Source: Cyathus striatus | Lineage: Eukaryota > Basidiomycota > Agaricomycetes > Agaricales > Nidulariaceae | NCBI GenBank assembly: GCA_025738555.1 | Contig: JAOVFP010000003.1 | Span: forward strand, 620,001-684,000 | Length of the DNA: 64,000 nt | Direction: 5' to 3' | In this document: in pieces, positions 1 through 9,202 of the stretch | Layout: each line of letters opens with the position of its first letter | How positions within the stretch are numbered: position 1 is the stretch's first letter | Program-made: the position numbers and the translations under genes | The notes under the pieces: model-generated | What the model was told of the DNA's origin: nothing | The model's database searches: none | The model's input: the letters and a program-made list of their open reading frames with translations, nothing else

Positions 1-2830
1 CACCAAGCCATGAGTTTAGCTGTTCACAGGCTTGTGTATTGAATGCTCATTTGTAATATCTTTCACCATCTCTATCTTGTGCTATGTAAGCAAGATTTGG
101 TGCAGAACCATCATGAGGTGCAGGATTACACCACTTCCTACAAAGGTAATCATCTGAGCGATGATTTGTATAGTGATACCCATCCACTACAAAGCAGCTA
201 CCTTTAAACCAATATACCCAACTTCCATTTGCAACTGCTGTTCTAAGAACCTTACATGTCTTATCAATACATATATAATCTAGTCTTGATTCTTCATTAG
301 GAAAAACATCTTCCAAGAACTTAAGTATATTGGTTGCTGACTCTGACTTCACAAACTTTGTCCATGCAATTACAGCACCACATGGAGCACATATTGTCTC
401 TACACAATAATAGTGAGAGGCACTAAAATAATGTTTTTTGTTTGAAATTTCATTATCTGACTCATCATGATGAGACACCTGACAGGTGTACACTACCTAT
501 AGTCATGGATTTTAGCTTTTCTATACATGTAATTAGTACTCACCAAATGGTAACAAACATGGGTTAGTTACAGAATTGGAGTGAGATCCGAGCTGCCAGT
601 TAAAAGTACTAAGAAGTACACTTACCAAGGGTGTGAATATGACAAAGCCTAAGATAGTACTATGCACAGGAGAGACAGTGAAAGCAGCAGCGCTAAACTC
701 AGCAACTAAATGGATAACAGCCAGAACGCGTCTAGCAACACGCGAAGGTCATGTGATCGAACGCGATCACTACCCAAGAGGAGCAAGCGATGACGAAGTG
801 CCTCACTTAAATGCTTCGGCAAACCCCAGAACCCTGAGCCAACTGATCAACTTCTCTTGGAGTAACCAGTGAAGCGATGCGTGTTTAATTAAAGTGATAA
901 ACCCTAAACCCTGATAAGATTTTTGCACTATTCTTAGCACATTCACATATAGCCAATCCCGTCCTGACAGAAGGAACACACGCAGCACCATATCCCCCAT
1001 CGTGCAACCTTCTATGACAGACATGCCACCCCCTGTCAGTGACGTAGTTTACCCTCCCTAGTACCCCGAATGTACCTATCTAGCAGCTATGTAGTACCAT
1101 CAGTCACCATATTTCCAGCAGTATATAAAGTAGATGAGTTTTGTCCTGTAGACCAAGCTATCCCCTGCACAGCTTCTGTTATAAAGTACTTTGATGTAGT
1201 GTAGTGAAATAAAGTGTATTTTCCGAGATCATTGATTAGTAATTTGATTTGAGTCTAGTAAGAAGAAGCCACAAACTCATAGAGAATCATGTGTTTGCCT
1301 CGTACATAGCCAGAGATGTTATCTAACCACTACTTAGTTATTCCTTAACCTTCCTATACATCCCCCTTCCACCTTCTTTTTCCCGGAAGCATCCTTAATA
1401 CCAATCTTCTGCGAAATTCCCTCCAAACTCGCCACCCCATTACGTTGTTTTAGGAGTAAGTAGTTATTATTACATAATCTAGCTACTGTCACCCCGTTGT
1501 AAACATCTCTAACCTCTTAATGAGGCTGCTGAACACGTCTTCTTCTGGTTTTATTCCAAGGTAGATTTTCAGCTGGTTTACAAAGCATTCTTTGTGCACC
1601 ATTTAAGTAGTCTGAACTATGTTCTAAGTTATATTTATGCCACATTTTCTGGTGCTCATTGCAAGTTTGTGTATTATTTATCTTTTGATTTGGACAGTCA
1701 CGAACATGACATCTTGCTCCAAATTCCTGGTTATGATCACAAAATACACCTCCTCTATGGTTTACAAGTGTATTGGAACAATTGTCATATGCACAGTACT
1801 TAAAATATATATTAGTATAATATTACTTATATTTAGTTGTGCATTACCTGTGGTTCCATAACAATCCCATCAATTACTACCATTGTAACTGTTGCACTCT
1901 CATGTGGTGGTGAGTCTTGAGTTTCTCTGTAAGACTGTGTACACTCTGAGCAACTGTGACCATGTGATGCATGTATATTTCCATTTTCACCCAACTTTGC
2001 AAATGCTTCTTCTGTTAATCCAGTAATTGAAAGTCCATCAAGACCAATAAAATTAACATCAGATGCTGTAGCAACCATGCATGTTGATTCATGTATAAAA
2101 GCCTGCCAGACTTGTCTGTGACTTATTTTCTTTCCATTTCCAAAACTATTGTTCAAATATTCGGTATAGGCTGCAGCAGATGCATGAAAACTATAAATAC
2201 CATTCAGAACACTTTGGGAAAATGCTCTATCTACCCATAGATTTTGTCCTACTTTCAAATATTTAGCAGAGTTTAAATGAACCTTGTAATATCCCTGTGT
2301 CTCATCATGGGCACATTCATGCTCTGCAGAATATAATGTTTTACATATTTTACAAACACCTGATACCACATAAGCATATTCAGATATTTTTGAGCCTTTA
2401 ATTAATGTTGCTGTAAGTATATCTCTAATTTTAGTATGCACACGTAATGCCTGTCCTTTACAACTCAGTGTCTCACACTCTGCAGTTATAGGACATATTA
2501 TATGAACAGGATCAATACTGGCATGTGATACAGGTTTCAGTTGTCCTCCAAAAACTTTTCTCTCCTTGTTGAAGGGATACAACTTCAGAAGCCTTGCCAT
2601 TTTGTCTAGTTTAAGGCCCAACAAAATAGATCTACCCTTTTCAGTTGTGTACTCAGTAATTTCATCATCTTCAAAGAGATCATCTGAGTCCTTGCCAATT
2701 TATTCCTGGATAGCTCTAGCAAGTAACCTAATCCATGCAGTTGCATCAACATTTTTTCTCCCTTTAACTTTGCATTCTGCTGTCTTGCATGCAGACTGCT
2801 GCAATTACTGGTTGACTAAAAATAAATAGA
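1..2830 (-). pseudogene. KDZ transposase relic (CxC5/CxC6 cysteine-cluster part)
   Basis: Minus-strand relic of a KDZ (Kyakuja-Dileera-Zisupton) transposase gene that runs off the left edge. The exon at about 1848-2700 encodes the CxC5-like cysteine cluster (GVCKICKTLYSAEHEC, then CSECTQSY, ending MVVIDGIVMEPQ). A 49-base intron (1799-1847) follows. The exon from 1798 down to about 1525 carries the next cysteine cluster (CAYDNC ... GGVFCDH ... CHVRDC ... TCNEHQ). About 1 kb of foreign sequence separates this from the exon at 47-500 (YYCVETICAPCGAVIAWTKF, then YICIDKTCKVLRTAVANGSW). A TGA at 47-49 interrupts YYK/AFNTQACEQLN, where relatives have Arg, consistent with CGA to TGA. Two TAA stops also lie in the upstream reading at about 2700-2815. 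KDZ proteins are cut-and-paste transposases; this copy is dead. Family assignment is from remembered conserved blocks, not a search. Confidence 0.82.
545..1515 (+). mobile_element. LTR-retrotransposon-like insertion inside the KDZ relic
   Basis: This block lies between two KDZ exons, probably within an intron, and has no KDZ homology. It contains a PBS-like stretch near 575-600 followed by a short ORF (633-872, MTKPKIVLCTGETVKAAALN), as at the start of an LTR retrotransposon internal region. Then comes an LTR-like tail with TATATAAA at about 1123, AATAAA at about 1208 and an end ACAACGGGGTGACAG when read on the minus strand (about 1490-1510). No target duplication or second LTR could be found, so it may be a truncated copia-type copy or a non-autonomous (TRIM/LARD-like) element. 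Borders are approximate. Confidence 0.45.
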
Positions 2831-4332
2831 GCCAATATTGCACTTGGAAACCATTGAAATAGCCAGATTATTAATAGCCAGAATAAAATATGTTGAGTAA
2901 TTTCTGGCATTAATATAGCCCATATTCAGGTTATACACCACAGATATATCTTAAAAGTTGCAGCCCAACTGAAAATTTACATTGTAAACTATTACAATTT
3001 GATTTCAATATACTTACTTTCGCTTAGACTTCTCCTTTCTCTCACTAGTACTCTCATCTTTATCTCCCTTCTCCTCCTTGCTCTTACTCTTACCCTTTCC
3101 CTTCCTTTTCTCCACCTTTTCCTTCGGCCACTTTTTCAAGTCCAAAAACATAGTGGTCACTTTCAAAGCCCCAAAGATCCAAGTCAGTTGGACTCTCCTC
3201 ATCTCCAGCTAACCATGCATGCATTGCTGGGAAATTTGCAATCTTGTCAAAATTTGAGTAGTTATTGTACTTTTCCTTTTTAGTTGCTTTTGCAACTGGC
3301 CAAGTCCTGTTCTTGTCCATCACATTATGCTCAGAAACTGCCTTTATACAGGCAGTATATTTCTGGTAAGAAACTTGAAGTCCAGGTGCGGTATTCTCAA
3401 GAATATCCCAGGGAATCTTTAGAACAGCTATAAGCTCCTCAGTATGTTGCTCTGAGATCCCACCCCTTTGAGCCACAGAAGGGGTGTGAGAGCGAGACAC
3501 AACACAAGAACTAGCTGCTGAGCTTCCAGCTGATAACCGAATATAACTTATCTCATCATTGACAGGGGGGGTTGCATTTGGCTTAAATCCAGACTATAAA
3601 ATAACACAGCATAAGTAAATTTTACAAGAATAAGAGAATGAAATATGTAGTTACACTCAGTACTGGCAGAATAAATTCACCATCAATCTTGAGCCAGTTG
3701 ACTTCCTCATCTTCCATAATGGCAGTTTCAAAACTTCCCAGAAGATTCCAGGCTTTGCTTTCATAAACAAATAGACAGTGATCAGCAGCTTAAATGATAT
3801 TAGCATTTGAATAAACAATAAAAAAAAACATACTAAAGAAATGTTCAGCTTTTGCTTTGAGTTTCTTCAAGATGGGTGTGATGGTTAAAGTATGATTGTG
3901 CTTGAATGAAAATGATGCCACTCCAGGTACCATAATGGTACTTGGCTCTGTGTCAGATACGTACAGCCAGACTTGTCCCTTGACTGAACCAATGGTAGCA
4001 CTTTCAACAGCACTGCTGAAGTCAGCAGCATTCAGGCGATTCCTGAATGCATTTCCTCTGATAATACCACCTACTTAGAGTTAGTATAGTATATAGTTAT
4101 ACAAAAGATAGATTTACCTTTGCTTCTCGAAGAACCTTTGGGGCTAATCAGAGCTATGTCCACAGTATCTACTATACCTGGTTTACTGGTGGTACAAGGT
4201 GGACTGACTGGTGGACTAGTCATGACAATATTTAGAAATGAATAGTGTATACCATCTTTATTCTGACTATTATCATTTCCATCTGCAAAGAATAATAAAT
4301 TAATATGAATATAAATATGACTGAATTGTCCA

Positions 4333-4535
4333 TACCTTTATCCTTACTGGTTTGGTCTTCTGTATGCTTTTCATTACTAATATCACTTCCTTTCAAGATG
4401 TTAGTTACAGTAATATGGTTAAGACATTACTGAATTTTTCTTACCTTTGTCCTTACTGGTTTGGTCTTCTGTATACTTTTCATTACTAATATCACTCCCT
4501 TTCAAGATGTTAGTTATAGTAATATAGGTAAGATA
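4333..4535 (-). repeat. Tandemly duplicated mini-exon, 109-bp period
   Basis: Two copies (about 4333-4426 and 4442-4535), offset by exactly 109 bases, are nearly identical. Each holds one 54-base exon-like reading (GSDISNEK[Y/H]TEDQTSKDK) with a donor-like site and the adjoining intron. The differences are mainly transitions. It would add 18 residues to the acidic region of the surrounding gene. Confidence 0.75.
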
Positions 4536-5101
4536 TATCACTTACCATCACTGCCATCTGATTCTTCTTTATCACCAACACTCAATTTGTCACCTGAATT
4601 TTCTGAATTTTCTATATTTTCTGCAATATAAGTATTAGCAAAAATATATATCAGAGCTATCAATTGCAAACATTTGCTTTTGCTTTCGTTGTTGGTTTCG
4701 GATTCACTGGATTCACTTTCTTCTTCAATTGTAGAGGATGTGAATATTTTGATGCATGTTTTATGATATATTTTCTTACATTTTTTCATGTCTGAATTAT
4801 GCTTATGAGTAATGGTAAAAGCTGGAGCTGCTGGTTGGGGCACACCAAGGGCTGGACCTTGCTTTGGAGGAGAAATAGGAAGCCCACTTTCCTCCAGTAC
4901 CCTTTCAGCACTAAGTATTAAATATATTATCAGTTCATAAATATTGTATAAATATATATAATACATATGTAGTAAGATCAGGAGTGCCCTCTGCATCTGC
5001 AGCAGCATCCTCAGCTGCTTTCATTTCTGAAGTTTTTTATTAGTGAGGCAGTGGAAGAAAGATTGAAACCATACCGAGTTTTTTTGCCTTGTTTGCTCTT
5101 C

Positions 5102-6081
5102 CATAAGTGTCAGCCAATTATTTTCATTAAATGCCTAGGTTTTATGATCATGGTGATCATATAAGCTAGGCATTTTTTTTATGATCACTCACTATTATAT
5201 ATGTAGTAGTGAATGTATGATTACTAGTGAATGTATAAGTGATCATAAGTGATCTTTCAGTGTTTTAGTAGTGTTTCAGGTGGATATTTACTAACTACTG
5301 GTACTAATGAATGTAATGGTGATCATAGGTGATCATTAGGTGTTTCAAGTGCATATTCACTTATTACTGGTACTAAAGAATGTATATGTGATCATAAGTG
5401 ATCATTATATATTACAATAGCATATTATTTTGAATAATATTATATATATCACACATGTGACATATCTCGAACTCGTCACACATATTCCCGCACCTCACAT
5501 TGTTCCTGCACTTCACATTTGTGACATCCTTCTCGCGTCACGTCTGTCACGCATATTCCCGCGCATCACGCATATTCCCAGGCTTCTCGCATATTCCCAC
5601 GCATCACGCACATTCTCGCGCTTGATGCACATTCCTGCGCATCACATATTCCCACGCATCACATCTGTCACATTCTTTCTGTGTGTCACATCTGTCACAC
5701 ATATTCGCATGCATCACATTTGTCACATATATTCATACGCATGCATTCATTATTCACGCTGTGTGTCACATATATTCACACGTGTCACACTGTTCATGCG
5801 TGTCACGCTATTCATGCATGTCACATATATTCGCATGCGTCACGCTATTCACGCGTGTCACGTACGTCACATTTGTCATTTGTCACACTTTTAGCGCTCG
5901 TCACACATGTCACCTGCTTTCATTTGTCACACTTTGCACAACTATCATGCATTTGATGGTGTTACTCTTTGATTCACATTACATGTTTTATGTGTGTCAC
6001 TCATTATGCTTTTTGCATATGTTACATTTTTCACAATTTTCACAGCTCAGTAATGTAATTTGGCTTTTGATATTGACAATA
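5102..6081 (+). repeat. Left inverted arm of element A
   Basis: Inverted match to 7042-8031. The outer part carries TGATCANNAGTGATCA-type pairs at intervals; the inner part is the TGTCAC array. The inner arm end reads GGCTTTTGATATTGACAAT, mirrored at 7041-7062. Confidence 0.85.
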
Positions 6082-6165
6082 TATCAAAATTTGAAAGCTA
6101 TGGTAAGCAGGGAATACTCAGCAATAGCATGTGCATGGACCACTCCCTGATGCTGTCTGAGTAGT

Positions 6166-6240
6166 TACCTGGTTGATCCTGCTAGTAGTCATATGCTTGT
6201 TTAAAAGATGAAGCCATAAGGTTTAAGTATAAGTATAAAC
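6166..6240 (+). rRNA. Captured 5' fragment of 18S (SSU) rRNA, non-functional
   Basis: The sequence opens with TACCTGGTTGATCCTGC, the universal 5' end of eukaryotic 18S rRNA, and goes on TAGTAGTCATATGCTTG. In the first 35 bases the only difference from the usual SSU sequence is one C to T. Similarity continues more weakly through AAGCCATA and AAGTATAAAC to 6240. A weaker echo of the next SSU segment (GTGAAACTG near 6280) suggests the captured piece was longer and has decayed. It lies in the core of element A, in plus orientation. It cannot encode a working rRNA. Confidence 0.88.
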
Positions 6241-7041
6241 AATATATGTCAGAGATATAAGTACATGTAGCAGTGTAGAAGTGAAACTGATTGTGACACA
6301 ATATCAGTAAGAGTTGAGATAGTTTTCATTTTCTCTCTGTATCGATATATCACAAGATTATGTAGTCATATAGAGTAAGCAGATATGAATCAATAATGTG
6401 TATTGAAGATATCATTATAACCAATAGTGATACAAGAATAATAATCATCTAATAACTGAGATGTGTAGTTTGATGCTTTCACATTTTTTGTCCATGTGTG
6501 GGTCTATCACCAAATTGTTCAATATGAAAATGTTCAATAGCATCATATCACATCTCTAGTCTTGATTGTAAAATATCAGTGGACTTACATACACACTCTA
6601 CATGTTTCAATCTGGCTCCTTATTATTGTTACACTTCTATAATTTACTAATTGTCACATTTCTTGTTACAACCTTCAGTTTAGCGAGAACATGATTATTT
6701 CCTTTGCTTTAATAATTTACTCTGCACTGTTGGATACTTCTGTTCTGTAACAATTTGAACAATGGTATAGATATACAGGTAATCAGATACACATAATCAG
6801 CTTCTCTCCCTGGGTGTTAAGTGTTCAGTACATCATGATTCTCCTTCCTACTGTGCCTTCAGGCTCCACAAGTGTGAGTAAATGTCAGAAGCAATTCAAA
6901 TTCAAATTGAGAACATGAAAAACTTGATATGTGATATACATCAAAAACATGATATACATGAAAACCATGATGGGCTAGTAGACTATCACAGGTGATACAC
7001 TAAGTATCCCCCACTTAATATAGGTTCCACATCTAGATATG

Positions 7042-8031
7042 TTGTCAATATCAAAAGCCAAATTACATTACTGAGCTGTGAAAATTGTGAAAAATGTAAC
7101 ATATGCAAAAAGCATAATGAGTGACACACATAAAACATGTAATGTGAATCAAAGAGTAACACCATCAAATGCATGATAGTTGTGCAAAGTGTGACAAATG
7201 AAAGCAGGTGACATGTGTGACGAGCGCTAAAAGTGTGACAAATGACAAATGTGACGTACGTGACACGCGTGAATAGCGTGACGCGTGCGAATATATGTGA
7301 CATGCATGAATAGCGTGACACGCATGAACAGTGTGACACGTGTGAATATATGTGACACACATGAATATATGTGACACACATGAATAGCGTAATGCATGCG
7401 AATATATGTGACAAATGTGATGCGTGCGAATATGTGTGACAGATGTGACACACAGAAAGAATGTGACAGATGTGATGCGTGGGAATATGTGATGCGCAGG
7501 AATGTGCATCAAGCGCGAGAATGTGCGTGATGCGTGGGAATATGCGAGAAGCCTGGGAATATGCGTGATGCGCGGGAATATGCGTGACAGACGTGACGCG
7601 CGAGAAGGATGTCACAAATGTGAAGTGCAGGAACAATGTGAGGTGCGGGAATATGTGTGACGAGTTCGAGATATGTCACATGTGTGATATATATAATATT
7701 ATTCAAAATAATATGCTATTGTAATATATAATGATCACTTATGATCACATATACATTCTTTAGTACCAGTAATAAGTGAATATGCACTTGAAACACCTAA
7801 TGATCACCTATGATCACCATTATATTCATTAGTACCAGTAGTTAGTAAATATCCACCTGAAACACTACTAAAACACTGAAAGATCACTTATGATCACTTA
7901 TACATTCACTAGTAATCATACATTCACTACTACATATATAATAGTGAGTGATCATAAAAAAAATGCCTAGCTTATATGATCACCATGATCATAAAACCTA
8001 GGCATTTAATGAAAAAATTGGCTGACACCCC
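7042..8031 (-). repeat. Right inverted arm of element A
   Basis: Reverse complement of the left arm, with one extra array unit of about 20 bp near 7355-7395 and scattered C/T differences. The high arm identity suggests recent insertion or arm-to-arm gene conversion. Confidence 0.85.
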
Positions 8032-8404
8032 TTGCCCTTCTTTGTTGGTGGCTGAGCTGAGAGATCAGCAGCAGAAGTATCACACTTGCGAGTCTCACTG
8101 CAAGTCTTGCTGTGAGTCTCCTGTGTAGCTGAGAGTGGTGCAGATTCAGCAGGAAGAGTCCTGGAAGCCTGAGTGATAGCAGAACGAGTAGAAAGACAAG
8201 CCATTGTGTATAGATGTGTTAGAATAATTTGAGATAGTGAGATGGTGGTGGTTGAGAAGAAAGAGAAGGGGATTGATGCATACCAATACCTTGGAAGCTG
8301 CACAGCACACACATGATCAAAAGACTAAAAATATGAAGCATTTGATTAGCTATACTGAACACAGATAAATATATATTATATTTGATTGGCTACAACATGA
8401 TTAC

Positions 8405-9193
8405 ATAAACTACTTCAGCCCCCCCCCTCCCCGAAACACAGCCTTGAGAACACAGCCTTGAGGCAAGACAGCACAGGGGAAGGAGGTGAGGGGGTGGAGA
8501 TGAGGGGGTGGAGATGGCACAAGGGGAGGAGGCAAGGGGGTAGAGACAAAGGGGAGGAGACAGCACAGAAGGAGGGAACAAAGGGGAGGAGATGACACCT
8601 GTGCTTGTCACTTTCTAGACAGCACAGGGGGAAGCAGCAAGGGGAGGAGACAGTGCAGGGGGAAGAGGGAGAGGGAGGAGGTGAGGGGGAGGAGACAATG
8701 CCTGAGCTCATCACTTGCAAGATGGCACAGGTGGATGACATGAAGGGGTAGGAGGGGGGACAGCGATTCATCCTCGTCACTTGCAAGACAAGGCAGTAGG
8801 AGGAGTGGGATGCACACTCAACATTTGCGAGACAAGGTGCAAGGGAGGAGAGGAGACAGTCACTCGTCCTCATCACTTGTGAGACGAGGCAGTGGGAGGA
8901 GGAGGGGGACATGCACTTGTCGTTGAGACAGTGCATTGGAGAGGGAACAAGGGGAAGGAGACAAGGGGGAGATGGTGCAGGGAGGAGACATGGCAGGAGA
9001 CAAGAAAGAGGCCACACACTTGTCATTTGCAAGATGAGGAGGCAGAAGAGGGGGAAAGAACAGTCATCCTCATCACCTGTGAGACAAGGAGGCAGGGGAC
9101 AAGGGGGTGATGGCACACTCGTCCTCAGATGAGGTGACAGAAGAGGGGGGGGACACATGCTCATTATTTGTGAGATGAGGAGGTAGCAGAGGA
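8405..9193. repeat. G-rich minisatellite, left part
   Basis: Irregular tandem array of GGGGAGGAGACAGTGCAGGG-type units alternating with CTCGTCACTTGCAAGAC-like segments. The same motif resumes at 11955, so element B probably inserted into one continuous array. Long proline-, serine- or glycine-rich ORFs on both strands are products of the repeat. No gene is supported. Confidence 0.75.
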
Positions 9194-9202
9194 GGGGATG
9201 GA

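Larger units (their letters stand above)
5102..8031. mobile_element. Foldback element A, MULE-like, 9-bp TSD
   Basis: Element of 2,930 bp, from CATAAGTGTCAGCC at 5102 to GGCTGACACCCC at 8031. It is flanked by TTGCTCTTC (5093-5101) and TTGCCCTTC (8032-8040), a 9-bp target duplication with one C/T difference. The arms (about 5102-6081 and 7042-8031) are inverted copies of roughly 980 bp that look about 98% identical by eye; one carries about 20 extra bases. Each arm has an outer module of TGATCA pairs (5140-5410) and an inner array of roughly 20-bp units built on TGTGACA/TGTCACA (5440-5940). The core (6082-7041) has no transposase ORF. A 9-bp duplication with long TIRs is typical of Mutator-like elements; the class is inferred because no transposase is present. 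Peptides rich in His/Ser/Cys predicted here are translations of the array, not genes. Confidence 0.85.
3014..8204 (-). pseudogene. Unrecognised multi-exon gene, split by foldback element A
   Basis: Minus-strand gene with short introns. The start is taken at the ATG at 8202-8204 (MACLSTRSAITQASRTLP), followed by a Ser/Thr-rich lysine-tailed exon ending PTKKGKG. Element A (5102-8031) is inserted here. Removing A and one 9-bp duplication joins the flanks as PTKKGK-QGKKTR in one frame, good evidence for disruption of coding sequence. Downstream pieces: a proline-rich exon (4860-4915), an acidic serine-rich stretch (4690-4740), two near-identical mini-exons (GSDISNEKYTEDQTSKDK; 4335-4530), a Ser/Pro exon (4127-4284), an exon with GQVWLYVSDTEPSTIMVPG (about 3850-4075), one with WNLLGSFETAIMEDEEVNW (3660-3790), and a last exon with DSPTDLDLWG-like sequence and a highly charged lysine/glutamate tail (3014-3595). 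I know no Pfam name for it. Exact exon joints near 5000-5090 are unresolved. Confidence 0.6.

Noticed and set aside
5140..5410. Regularly spaced repeats that could suggest a CRISPR array
   Set aside because: The organism is a fungus by its introns and gene families. Units are contiguous and diverged, and are mirrored in an inverted arm with terminal repeats and target duplications.
6166..6240. A functional rDNA unit
   Set aside because: Only the first part of the 18S rRNA is recognisable. It decays within about 75-200 bases, and no 5.8S, 28S or spacer follows.
5430..7706. Many ORFs rich in His, Ser, Cys, Thr and Ile (also 9760-9972, 11286-11491, 22797-23073, 37736-38435, 39524-39855)
   Set aside because: They are translations of TGTCACA/TGTGACA arrays in the arms of foldback elements, present in several frames and on both strands, with no start context, introns or domain.
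5102..8031. Element A as a very large intron or introner (GTGTCAG start, AG near the end)
   Set aside because: A 9-bp duplication and ends shared with elements in other contexts, including a non-genic minisatellite, explain the structure better than splicing.
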